A DNA stretch of 64,000 bases from Corynebacterium aquatimens (GTDB lineage Bacteria > Actinomycetota > Actinomycetes > Mycobacteriales > Mycobacteriaceae), in the NCBI RefSeq assembly GCF_030408395.1, contig NZ_CP046980.1, forward strand, positions 1,922,001-1,986,000. The letters are read 5' to 3'. The notes under the pieces are model-generated. The model worked only from the letters and a program-made list of their open reading frames with translations, ran no database searches and had not been told where the DNA came from. The stretch's first letter is position 1, and each line of letters begins with the position of its first letter. The position numbers and the translations under genes were made by a program. Of the stretch, positions 9,590 to 17,805 are shown in pieces.

Positions 9590-10470
9590 TCCGCTTCCGG
9601 TTCGTTGATGACCACCGCACCGATTACTCGGTCAAGCGGATGTGCACCGTACTCGGGTTAAACCGCAGCTCCTACTACAAATGGAAAGCTAGCAGCGCCC
9701 AGCGGCACCGCAGACTGGTTGATGATGCCATACTCGGAGCCAAGGTCCAGGCCATCTTCGACGACAAGAGGCAGCTCTACGGCGCAAAACGCATTGCCGC
9801 CGAGCTGACTTTCAACGATGCGTACAGTAGCACCGGACCGGTCAACCATAAGCGCATCGCCCGGATTATGAGGAAGCTTCAGCTGCGCGGCTACACGAAA
9901 AAACGTAAGGTTACGACAACGCAGCGTGAGCGTCATCGCTTTATATTCGCTGACCTGGTCAAGCGTAACTTCACTGCGCCAGCTGCCAATAGGATCCTCG
10001 TCGGCGATATTACCTATCTGCCGATCGCAGACGGGTCGAATATGTATCTGGCTTCTGTGATTGACTGCTACTCGCGGATGCTCGTCGGCTTCGCGATCGC
10101 AGACCACATGCGCACCGACCTCGTCGAAGAAGCGCTCGAGCATGCTCGCCGTACCCGTGGCAGTCTCTCCGGGGCGATCTTCCACTCAGATCATGGCAGC
10201 GTGTATACCTCATCGCAGTTTCAGGCTGTCTGCCGAAGACTCAACGTCACCCAGTCGATGGGAGCAGTTGGCAGCAGCGCTGATAATTCACTCGCGGAGT
10301 CGTTTAACGCGGCGTTGAAACGAGAAGTGCTCAAAGACCAGAAAGTCTTTTCCAATCAGCTAGTCTGCCGGCGCGACGTCTTCGCATGGTGTGCGCGCTA
10401 CAACACCACCCGAAGGCATTCCTGGTGCAAGTACCTCACACCCATTGAGTACGAAACTCACGCTTCCTAA
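9586..10470 (+). CDS. IS3-family transposase OrfB (copy 2)
   Basis: This 294-residue DDE transposase subunit is identical to that of copy 1. The triad is visible as GDITY, HSDHGSVY and SLAESFNAALKRE. The start is GTG, overlapping the orfA stop. The 64 bp after the stop lead into the right end of the element. With two intact identical copies close together, the locus can supply transposase in trans and is prone to inversion by recombination. Confidence 0.92.
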   Translation: MIRFRFVDDHRTDYSVKRMCTVLGLNRSSYYKWKASSAQRHRRLVDDAILGAKVQAIFDDKRQLYGAKRIAAELTFNDAYSSTGPVNHKRIARIMRKLQLRGYTKKRKVTTTQRERHRFIFADLVKRNFTAPAANRILVGDITYLPIADGSNMYLASVIDCYSRMLVGFAIADHMRTDLVEEALEHARRTRGSLSGAIFHSDHGSVYTSSQFQAVCRRLNVTQSMGAVGSSADNSLAESFNAALKREVLKDQKVFSNQLVCRRDVFAWCARYNTTRRHSWCKYLTPIEYETHAS

Positions 10471-11320
10471 CAATGCGCTAGAGTAAAGCCAATAATTTCA
10501 CCCCCACGGTGTCTACTTTCCGGGGGCCGGGCCCCCTACACGCCCGGCCGCACCATCAACAAAGAGCAAATCACCCGACTCGCTCACTGCCAATGGTGCC
10601 AAAGCGCACAAAACATTGTCATCCTGGGCAAATCCTCCGTCGGTAAGACCTACCTCGCCCAAGCGCTGCTCACCGCGGCGTGCCGAAACGACTACTCCGC
10701 ACGCTTCTTCCGCACCGACACACTTGCCAACCACCTCGCCGTGCTCAAACACGACGACCCGGCCCGCATCACATTCCTCGAAGACCTCCACCACACAGAC
10801 GTGTTAGTCCTCGATGATTTCCTGACCACCCCGATCGATGCCGCTACCGCACACCAACTGCTCAATATCCTCGCAGAGCGCGAACCCCGCGGATCCACCA
10901 TCGTGACATCCCAGTTCACACCCGACGAGTGGTACAAATCCATCCCGGATGCCGTCATCGCCGAATCCATTCTCAACCGACTCGTCGCCGGCGCCGAAAT
11001 CATCACACTCGAAGGCACCAACATGCGACTGACCCCATAACCCCACCGAAACCCCAAGACGCCCGGGAGTTACTCGAAACTCACCCGGGCGTTACCCGAT
11101 ACTCACCACACCGTTACTAAACACGTGGTCTAAACACATGCTTTCAGCGATGATGAAAGCATGCGTGTCGATTCGGGGTAGTTGGTACCGCGAGTCCGCG
11201 TAGTTGGTACCGGTGTTCCACGTACTCGGTACTGCAAGGGGTTTTCTTTCATAGTTGATGTTGGCGACACCACAATCCGGTGGTGTCGCGTCAACATCTA
11301 CTTGGAAGGAGCCGGTCCTT

Positions 11321-12928
11321 GTGGCCAACTTCAAACAGATCATCGCGATGTGCCTTGACGGTGCAAGCTATGCGCAGATCACACACGCATTGGGATGTTC
11401 ACGGCGAGAAGTATCCCGCGCAAAGAAAGTCATCGCTGATGAGGCACTAACGCCAGAGCGTTTCCGCCAACTCCCACCGGGATGGTTCGATGAACGATTC
11501 AGCGACGGCCGGAGTAAGCGGACGATGTCCTACGACCAGCCTGATTTTCAAGCCCTTGCACGCAAGCTCCAAAGCAAAAAGCACGTGACCAGGCATAAGC
11601 TGTGGATGGACTACTTGTCGCAGCCGTGTCCGACGGACAAGACAAAGTACCAGTACTCCCAGTTTTGCAGTGGGCTCAATGAATTTCTCCGTGCTCATGA
11701 TCTTGTCGAAGTCGTCACCCATGAGCCGGGGCAAGAGCTTTACGTCGACTGGGCTGGCGACAAAGTGCCGGTGGTGGATCAGGCCAGTGGTGATACCGCA
11801 TTCAAGGCGTCACTGTTTATCGCGGTATGCCCGTACTCAGGACTGATGTACGTCACTGCTGCTGCGAATGAGAAGATGCCGGCTTGGATTGAGTGCCACG
11901 TCAAAGCGTTGAACTATCTTGGCAAATTACCGGCGGTCATCGTGCCGGATAATGCCTCTACGGCGACCTACCGGCCGAGGAAGCATTCAGGCTACCGGAT
12001 GGTCACTGACCGCTACGCAGCGTTTGCCGACTATTACGGGGTCACGATTGTGCCGACAAGACCTGGCAGGCCACGCGACAAAGCGGCAGTAGAACGTGCT
12101 GTGAAAATCGCCTACGCCAAAATACTCGGGTATTTCAGCGACGAGGTCTTCTACAATCTCGATGAACTCAATGAGGCAATCGCTGACCGGCTTGCCGATA
12201 TCAACAGCGCAATGACACGGGCTGATGGCACAACACGGCGCATGCGCTTTGAGCAAGAAGAAGCATCAGTGATGCGCGATCTGCCGCCGACACCGTTTAC
12301 GGAAGTGTCATACAAGCGGCTCAAAGTCGACCGTAATTGGCACATCACCTGTGACTACCAGTACTACTCTGTGCCATTTCAGCTGGTAGGAGAGGCAGTG
12401 ACGGTCAGGCTCACCCCGCAACTGGTGAGCATCTTCAACGGCGATCAACTAGTTGCTGAACACACACGCCTTCACGGATTCAAATACCGGTACTCCACTG
12501 ATCCCAACCATGGGCCAAGCAGCGATGACGAAGGCCACAAGGCGCTCACCCGCGACGAACTCTTGGCTTGGGCCTCGTCGTTCGGTTCTGCAACGCACAC
12601 AGTCATAGCGATGATCCTCGATCGTAATAGTGCCGCCGTCCCCCGCGGACTTCTCCAAGCTCGCAACGTGCTGGCCAACCTGGGCAAAAAGCACAGCAAA
12701 ACCACCCTCGAGCCGGCGTGCCAGCAGGTCTTAGAAAAGAAGCTGGCTCCAACTATGGCTGTGATCAAGCGCATCCAGACTGACATTGCGCACGCTCAGC
12801 AGCACCCTGCTGCACCAGGGCGAAGGACACAGCCCGCGACGAAGAACCAACAACGCCCAGGCGCCCCGCTTACCAGCGACGCAGCTGACGCCGTCTTCAT
12901 CCGGCCTGCTGACCACTACGAAAACTAG
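11321..12928 (+). CDS. istA: IS21 transposase IstA (IS21-3)
   Basis: The protein has 535 residues from a GTG at 11321. This start was chosen over an in-frame upstream start at 11255 because GGAAGGA precedes it and it aligns with the N-termini of the other IstA proteins here. Domains are a helix-turn-helix (YAQITHALGCSRREVSRAKK), then a DDE core with D in YVDWAGD, D in IVPDNAS and E in AAVERAVK, then the YYSVPFQLVG C-terminal barrel. The stop is 14 bp before istB, whose start has its own GAAGGAG. Complete. Confidence 0.92.
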   Translation: MANFKQIIAMCLDGASYAQITHALGCSRREVSRAKKVIADEALTPERFRQLPPGWFDERFSDGRSKRTMSYDQPDFQALARKLQSKKHVTRHKLWMDYLSQPCPTDKTKYQYSQFCSGLNEFLRAHDLVEVVTHEPGQELYVDWAGDKVPVVDQASGDTAFKASLFIAVCPYSGLMYVTAAANEKMPAWIECHVKALNYLGKLPAVIVPDNASTATYRPRKHSGYRMVTDRYAAFADYYGVTIVPTRPGRPRDKAAVERAVKIAYAKILGYFSDEVFYNLDELNEAIADRLADINSAMTRADGTTRRMRFEQEEASVMRDLPPTPFTEVSYKRLKVDRNWHITCDYQYYSVPFQLVGEAVTVRLTPQLVSIFNGDQLVAEHTRLHGFKYRYSTDPNHGPSSDDEGHKALTRDELLAWASSFGSATHTVIAMILDRNSAAVPRGLLQARNVLANLGKKHSKTTLEPACQQVLEKKLAPTMAVIKRIQTDIAHAQQHPAAPGRRTQPATKNQQRPGAPLTSDAADAVFIRPADHYEN

Positions 12929-12942
12929 AAGGAGCGTGAACC

Positions 12943-13701
12943 ATGAGCAACATCAATGACGAAACAGTACGGGCAAAAATGCGAAAGCTTCGCGTATCGA
13001 CCTTCGCTGATGTCTTCTACGAGATTGTCAACGACGAGGCCTACGCGGATGCGCTACCAGAGGACATCTTCCTCGCAGCAGTCGAAGAGGCCTACACACA
13101 GCGGCAACAACGCAACATCGCCAAAGCCATCACCCAGGCACAATTCCGATACCCGGACGCGAGCCTTGCTGAAGTCACCCGAGCAGAACAACGCGGCATC
13201 AACATGCGCCAACTGAAACGAATCGCGGCGACCAACTGGCGGGAAAATCCGACCAACATTCACATCCTCGCGCCGACCGGAACAGGGAAAACATACATAG
13301 TCTGCGCCATCGGCGTCGCCGCATGTCAAGCCGGATACTCCGTGGCCTACTACCGGCTAGACCAACTCGTAGACATGTTGGCGGTCTTCTCACCGACTGA
13401 CCAGAACTACCTCGATAAGATGCGGAAACTGATCAATGTCGATGTCCTTATCATCGACGATTTTATGACCATGAGCATCAACCAGCGCGGGCAAGAAGAC
13501 CTGAGCAAGATCATATTCGACCGCGACGGTCGGCTCCCAACACTGATCTCCTCCCAATCGGCCGCCGCCTACTGGGTCGAAGCCCTCCCCGACAGAGTCG
13601 GAGCCGATTCACTCGTTAGCCGCCTCAACAACGGCCACCGAATCCGCATCGGAGACTTCGACATGCGCAAGGCCACCACCCCAATAGAACCGGACGAATA
13701 A
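12943..13701 (+). CDS. istB: IS21 helper ATPase IstB (IS21-3)
   Basis: The protein has 252 residues with a strong ribosome binding site (GAAGGAGCG). Walker A is APTGTGKT and Walker B is VLIIDDF. The N-terminal half is helical and would contact IstA and target DNA. It shows the same general architecture as the other two IstB proteins of this group in the window and is intact. Confidence 0.92.
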   Translation: MSNINDETVRAKMRKLRVSTFADVFYEIVNDEAYADALPEDIFLAAVEEAYTQRQQRNIAKAITQAQFRYPDASLAEVTRAEQRGINMRQLKRIAATNWRENPTNIHILAPTGTGKTYIVCAIGVAACQAGYSVAYYRLDQLVDMLAVFSPTDQNYLDKMRKLINVDVLIIDDFMTMSINQRGQEDLSKIIFDRDGRLPTLISSQSAAAYWVEALPDRVGADSLVSRLNNGHRIRIGDFDMRKATTPIEPDE

Positions 13702-14602
13702 AGCAAACAGCCGGGCCGACTCCGTCGGCCCGGCCCCCGGTACCAACTACCCGGAACCCGGCAGTACCGGGTCTCCGGAACACCGGTACCAAAAACCCGC
13801 ATCTGACAGCATGCGTATTTCCCACGAAGCGATCTACAGTGCCTTATACATTCAAGGCAAAGGCAGCCTGCGAGCCGAGCTTGAAGAAGTCATGAAGACT
13901 AAAGACGTACTTATCCGCGGCGGCTCAACACGCAAGCGTCGTGCCCGAAACGCTGGCGTGTTAACCGGTCGCCCTTGGATCAAAGGTGCTGAGATCACCC
14001 ACCGCAGCCCGGAAGCTGATGACAGGGCTATTCCCGGGCACTGGGAGGGCGACCTTGTTATTGGTAAAGGTGGCAAAAGCGCGCTGATTACCCTAGTAGA
14101 GCGCACCAGCCGTTACACCCTGCTTGGACACCTTCCCGATGAGCACAGTTCACACACCGTGGTCGCAACCCTGCAGGACATGGTCAAAGACCTCAACACC
14201 GAGCAGCTAAAGACCATCACATGGGACCAAGGCGCAGAAATGGCTGTCACAGCACAAGTCCAGATTAAAGACGGCTGCCAGGTGTTTTTCTGTGAACCGC
14301 ACTCACCGTGGCAGAGACCAACCAACGAGAACACCAACGGCGAGATCAGGCGCAGGTTCTACAAAAAGGGCACCGACTTTGCCACCGTCATACCCGAACA
14401 TGTCGCGTGGGTGCAAAATGAGCTCAACGAAACACCCCGACAAATCCTCGGCGGCGCAACCCCACGTGAAATACTTAACGAACTATTCAAGCGTGGCGCA
14501 TCCACCGCTTGATTCCGCCCCCTACATTTTAATCTGGTACGGGGATTAGCTCGAAGCGGCCTACAACTATGGCAAATTAACAAGGCAATTTCACTTGTTT
14601 GA

Positions 14603-15121
14603 CTAGCTATTAAAGGCAAGGCTGTTTTTCTCTCGGAAGGTCCAAAGTACGTTTCCCAAAAAGTTAACAGGCGTAGCCACGGCAATAGAGATTATTTGGG
14701 CCCAATACTTCGGATTCCTCAACCCCGAGGTTTCGTTCAAAATGCTGGTTGGTAGTTGCATAAAAGTTGGTCGAGTCAACATGGAAAAGACCGTAATTTG
14801 GACAAGACATGCGACTAGGCCAATGATGAAGAACTTTACGCTTCCAGCTACTGGCCGAGTATGAGACTCTTTAAAAGTGGTAGCCCTGTTTAGAAAAAAA
14901 TTGAAAGCGTTGGCCACTATAAAAGCAATTGATATAGATAGGTGGTCCAAACGGAAGTTTATTCTTTCTGCAGGGAAGTTGAGAAGAACTGAATCTCCGG
15001 AAGCACCTAGTGCTTGGTAAAACTTAGAAAGTCCGACAAACACTGCGAGGTTCACAATAGTTCCCAAGCCGCCTATCAAGCTGAACTGGAGAAACCTTCC
15101 GAGATTAGATTTTTTAAGCAA
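14603..15121 (-). CDS. GtrA-family membrane protein
   Basis: This 172-residue protein has four hydrophobic segments (about residues 11-30, 58-78, 90-115 and 140-160). Conserved GtrA features are FSLIGGLGTIVNLAVF near the N-terminus, an NAFNFFLNRATTF segment and the final TPVNFLGNVLWTFRE. GtrA-like proteins are thought to flip or present polyprenyl-phosphate-linked sugars for cell-envelope glycosylation; in Corynebacteriales one relative acts in arabinan assembly. The substrate cannot be read here. GC is lower than in the core genome, the gene stands alone between IS debris and an inverted repeat, and no glycosyltransferase adjoins it. Confidence 0.75.
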   Translation of the reverse strand: MLKKSNLGRFLQFSLIGGLGTIVNLAVFVGLSKFYQALGASGDSVLLNFPAERINFRLDHLSISIAFIVANAFNFFLNRATTFKESHTRPVAGSVKFFIIGLVACLVQITVFSMLTRPTFMQLPTSILNETSGLRNPKYWAQIISIAVATPVNFLGNVLWTFREKNSLAFNS

Positions 15122-15173
15122 AATACCTACTTGACGTTTATCGCTGTCTTATTTCGTAGGCGATGGTAATACC

Positions 15174-15212
15174 GGAAAGATGAAATAAAAATTCATCCTA
15201 TTTCATCTTTCC
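15174..15212. terminator. Perfect 13-bp inverted repeat, probable terminator of the small secreted-protein gene
   Basis: GGAAAGATGAAAT (15174-15186) and its exact reverse complement (15200-15212) are separated by 13 nt. The repeat lies just downstream of the minus-strand gene at 15241-15456 and upstream of gtrA-like 14603-15121. There is no clear T-run beyond the stem, so it might be a processing or regulatory structure instead. Confidence 0.5.
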
Positions 15213-15240
15213 AGCGTAGGTCACTCGGAGTTGCTTGTTG

Positions 15241-15456
15241 TTAGTAGCGGTGCTTGAAGTACCATTTTCCGTCTGCACCCTTATAGCAGGGTTTCGTGAC
15301 CATGGCCTGGGTTGTAGGATGCGCATAACGAAGCATGCATGTGAACTCGTTTCGGTAAGGTCCCATGGTGGTATCAGCGTTAGCAACACTCGGAACACCA
15401 ACAGCAACAGCAACAGCAGCAAGACCGGCAATCGATAGCCGTTTAACTCTTTTCAC
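15241..15456 (-). CDS. Small secreted protein of unknown function
   Basis: This 71-residue product starts at GTG with GGAG upstream. A Sec signal peptide is clear: basic start MKRVKR, hydrophobic core LSIAGLAAVAVAVGV and a likely cleavage site after VANA (about residue 27). The mature part has only about 44 residues, including two cysteines (FTCMLRYA and KPCYKG) that could form a disulphide, and ends KWYFKHRY. No family is recognised. ISL3 copy 1 is inserted 47 bp upstream of the start, so its native promoter is probably separated from it. Confidence 0.65.
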   Translation of the reverse strand: MKRVKRLSIAGLAAVAVAVGVPSVANADTTMGPYRNEFTCMLRYAHPTTQAMVTKPCYKGADGKWYFKHRY

Positions 15457-15503
15457 CTTTTACTCCAAACAAAATAGATAGCATTACTGCTTGGATGTTA
15501 TCG

Positions 15504-16950
15504 GGCTCTTCGTGATTGGGAGTGCGTTGGTCGTTTCTTGGGGTGCTGGGGTGTTGCACAAGATGTGGGGGTCCTTGCTGGGTTAAGGATTTAGGTGTTC
15601 AAGCCAATCCACAACCCAACAAGGACCCTGGTATGCAGCCTAGTTCCAACATCGTCGCCGACACCATTTGCCGCACCGCGGAGCTTGGGTTGGCGATCAC
15701 CAATGCCGCGCACAACGACGAGTGCACCGTTATCGACTGTGAAACGCTCGACCCGATCAATGCCTGCCCGTCGTGTCAGCAACCGGGCTTGTTGCGCGAT
15801 CACACCTACCGGCAACTGGTGGATCTGCCGGTGGTCGGGTTTCCCACCCGGCTGCGGGTGCGGGTGCCGCGGTATCTATGCAGCAACGATTCCTGCGCCC
15901 AGCAGATTTTCCGGGCTTCGCTTTCCTGCGCTGATGACCGCTCGAAGGTCACCCACCGGGTGGTGCGCTGGATCCTGCAGCGCTTAGCGATCGACCGGAT
16001 GAGCGTTGCCGCCACCGCCAAAGCACTCGGGATTAGCTGGCAGCTGACATGCGATCTCGCATTGTCCATGGCCAGAGCCCTCGTCGCCGACCCCGACCAC
16101 TTGGCCGGGGTGCGCGTCATCGGGGTTGACGAGCACAAGTGGGCCCACAACCGCAAGGCTGCCGGCGGCGGGTTCGTCACCGTGATCGTGGACATGACTT
16201 ACCAGCACACCGGCCAACCGGCCAGGTTGCTTGATGTCATCCCGGGCAGAAGCGCCGAAGTGCTCACCCGCTGGATCAACCAACGTCCGAAAATCTTCCG
16301 CGACCAGGTGGAGGTGATCACCATGGACGGGTTTCAGGGTTACGCCACCGCAGCCGATGAAGCCCTGCCTCAGGCCAGGCGGGTGATGGACCCGTTTCAC
16401 GTGGTGCGTCTTGCCGGCGACAAAGTCACCGCGTGTCGGCAGCGGCTGCAGCGTGAAACCTACGGCAGGCGCGGCAGAACCAACGACCCGTTATATAAAA
16501 ACCGCCGCACCATGCTCACCCGCATCGATTTTTTAACCGGTGAGCAGCAGCACCGCCTGGATGTGTTGTTCAACTACGACGACGACTACGCCGTGCTGCA
16601 AGAAACGTGGCTGGTGTACCAGGAGATCATCGACTGCTACGAAGACCCGAACAAGACCCGCGCGAAAACGAAGATGCGCCGGTTGATCAACCGGCTGCGC
16701 GGGCTACGACAAGCCGGGCTTGATGAACTCGCCCAACTCGGTCGTACCCTGCACAAACGCCGCGCCGACATCCTCGCGTTCTTCGACATCGGCGCCTCCA
16801 ACGGCCCGGTCGAAGCCATCAACGGCCGCCTCGAGCACCTCCGCGGCATCGCCCTCGGATTCCGCAACATCAACCACTACATCTTGCGGTGCCTAATCCA
16901 CTCCGGAGGCCTCCAACCCAAGATCAACGCACTCTAAAACACGAAGAGCC
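15504..16950 (+). mobile_element. ISL3-family insertion sequence, copy 1
   Basis: The element is 1,447 bp with good inverted ends, GGCTCTTCGTG…GAGTGCGTTG at both sides, resembling the corynebacterial IS31831/IS1207 group. The flanks share TGTTATC directly (15496-15502 and 16951-16957), fitting a target duplication of about 8 bp with one changed or terminal base. It lies upstream of the small secreted-protein gene and abuts IS21-4. The same element recurs at 27539-28985. Confidence 0.9.
15633..16937 (+). CDS. ISL3-family transposase (copy 1)
   Basis: The protein has 434 residues when started at ATG 15633 (MQPSSNIVAD); an upstream in-frame extension to 15516 would run through the IS end and is unlikely. 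The N-terminal zinc ribbon shows CPSCQQPG and a second pair CSNDSC. The DDE-type core contains IGVDEHKWAH (first D), ITMDGFQGY with MDPFHVVR (second D region) and the terminal GPVEAINGRLEHLRG (E). It is full length for the family and identical to the copy at 27668-28972. Confidence 0.93.
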   Translation: MQPSSNIVADTICRTAELGLAITNAAHNDECTVIDCETLDPINACPSCQQPGLLRDHTYRQLVDLPVVGFPTRLRVRVPRYLCSNDSCAQQIFRASLSCADDRSKVTHRVVRWILQRLAIDRMSVAATAKALGISWQLTCDLALSMARALVADPDHLAGVRVIGVDEHKWAHNRKAAGGGFVTVIVDMTYQHTGQPARLLDVIPGRSAEVLTRWINQRPKIFRDQVEVITMDGFQGYATAADEALPQARRVMDPFHVVRLAGDKVTACRQRLQRETYGRRGRTNDPLYKNRRTMLTRIDFLTGEQQHRLDVLFNYDDDYAVLQETWLVYQEIIDCYEDPNKTRAKTKMRRLINRLRGLRQAGLDELAQLGRTLHKRRADILAFFDIGASNGPVEAINGRLEHLRGIALGFRNINHYILRCLIHSGGLQPKINAL

Positions 16951-17064
16951 TGTTATCAGTAAATGGTTGTGTTTTGTCAAGTTGTAGTAGGCCATTTCGG
17001 CTCGGTTTTTTAGGCCAGGTCTGCACGGTTTTGGGCCGTGTGAGCGTTGCTGGGGTTTTGGAGG

Positions 17065-17805
17065 TTATTTCATGAGGGCGTTTGCCATGCGGTAGGACTG
17101 GCCGGTGAAGGTGATCATGCGGCCGTGGTGGACGATGCGGTCGATTGCGGCGGCTGCCATGTCGTCGTTTCCGAAGACTTGGCCCCATTGGGAAAATGCA
17201 AGGTTGGTGGTGTTGATCAGGCTGCGTTGTTCGTATGCGTCGGCGATTGCTTGGAAGAGAAGTCTTGCCCCGTCGGTGTCGATGGGGATGTAGCCAAGTT
17301 CGTCGATGACGAGAAGTTCGTTTTTGCCCAGGGATGCGAGCTCTTTGTCGAGCTTGCCTGCGTGTTTCGCGTTTCGTAGATGGTCGACGAGTCCTGCGGC
17401 GGTGAAGAACCTTGCTGGGATGCCTTGAAGGCAGGCTTGGGTGACCAGTGCGATAGCGAGGTGTGTTTTCCCGGTTCCGACATCGCCGTAGAAGACGAGG
17501 TCTTCACACCCGTTGAGGAAGTCGAGTGTGGTGAGGTGTTCGCGGGTGATGTCGGCGGGCAGGGCGACCGGGGACCAGTCGTAGCTGTCGAGGGTTTTGC
17601 GTACCGGGACACGCGCGCGGTGCATCAGGCGGCGGGCTCGGGATGCGGCCCTGGAAGAAAGCTCCGCTTCGAAGAGCTCAATGAGGATGTCGCACTGGCG
17701 TGGGGTGGCATGGTCTGCGCACTCGCGTAACACGGCGGTGGTGAGGTAGAGCTGGCGTCCAAGTACGACAACGCGATCTTTGTTGTTGGTGGTATCGGTG
17801 CTCAC
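17065..17805 (-). CDS. istB: IS21 helper ATPase IstB (IS21-4)
   Basis: The protein has 246 residues from a GTG at 17805 that overlaps the TGA of istA (GTGA), so translation is probably coupled. A longer open frame to 18120 is just read-through of the antisense of istA in another frame and is rejected. Walker A is GDVGTGKT and Walker B is LLVIDELGY, the more common IstB version, unlike the IDDF type in the other three elements. The C-terminal part NDDMAAAAIDRIVHH is the family sensor region. Complete. Confidence 0.92.
   Translation of the reverse strand: MSTDTTNNKDRVVVLGRQLYLTTAVLRECADHATPRQCDILIELFEAELSSRAASRARRLMHRARVPVRKTLDSYDWSPVALPADITREHLTTLDFLNGCEDLVFYGDVGTGKTHLAIALVTQACLQGIPARFFTAAGLVDHLRNAKHAGKLDKELASLGKNELLVIDELGYIPIDTDGARLLFQAIADAYEQRSLINTTNLAFSQWGQVFGNDDMAAAAIDRIVHHGRMITFTGQSYRMANALMK

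Larger units (their letters stand above)
9207..10534 (+). mobile_element. IS3-family insertion sequence, copy 2 (plus orientation)
   Basis: The element is 1,328 bp, the same element as copy 1, with the same ends. It is inserted in istB of IS21-2 with the 3-bp target duplication CCT at 9204-9206 and 10535-10537. The distinct duplication shows an independent insertion rather than an inverted duplication of copy 1. Confidence 0.93.
8942..11040 (+). pseudogene. istB: istB of IS21-2, split by IS3 copy 2
   Basis: The pieces 8942-9206 and 10538-11040 sum to 768 nt and join in frame (…EDIT then YTPGRT…), giving a 255-residue IstB-type ATPase. The second piece shows Walker A GKSSVGKT and Walker B VLVLDDF. 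The Walker A in the second piece differs from the GATGTGKS of IS21-1 but keeps GxxxxGKT. The start ATG lies 3 bp after the stop of istA. The insertion makes it non-functional; before that it was intact. Confidence 0.9.
4400..11119 (+). mobile_element. Second IS21-family element (IS21-2), carrying three nested insertions
   Basis: Inverted ends TAGTAAC…GTGGTGAGTATCG are recognisable at 4400 and, in reverse complement, at 11119. Both ends contain internal repeats of GTGAGTATCGAGTAAC type. Without the insertions the element would be about 2.6 kb. Inside lie an IS3 copy (4888-6215), an IS256-type element (6844-8283) and a second IS3 copy (9207-10534), each with its own target duplication. No target duplication flanks the IS21 itself: the left neighbour is the LRR gene and the right neighbour an IS30 remnant. 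The locus has therefore been rearranged since insertion. Confidence 0.85.
11166..13808 (+). mobile_element. Third IS21-family element, complete (IS21-3)
   Basis: The element is 2,643 bp. The ends are TGTCGATTCGGGGTAGTTGG on the left and TGTCAGATGCGGGTTTTTGG in reverse complement on the right. A 7-bp target duplication, GCATGCG, lies at 11159-11165 and 13809-13815, inside the IS30 remnant. Both ends repeat the motif GTTGGTACCG. It carries full-length istA and istB and appears intact. It belongs to the same branch as IS21-1 and IS21-2 but is clearly diverged from both. Confidence 0.93.
11120..14512 (+). pseudogene. IS30-family transposase remnant, 5' truncated and split by IS21-3
   Basis: The pieces are about 11120-11165 and 13816-14512, with IS21-3 between them. 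Across the join the frame reads [19 protein letters not shown], a hallmark segment of IS30 transposases. The 3' piece continues through the core with GHWEGDLVIGK, TWDQGAEMA and the end of the catalytic region PWQRPTNENTNG, and stops at 14512. Only about 15 codons survive on the left of IS21-3 before the end of IS21-2, and an in-frame stop lies there, so the N-terminal half is lost. Non-functional. Confidence 0.85.

Noticed and set aside
4888..10534. Composite transposon made by the two inverted IS3 copies
   Set aside because: Each IS3 has its own 3-bp duplication, and the sequence between them is contiguous IS21 (plus IS256), so they inserted separately.
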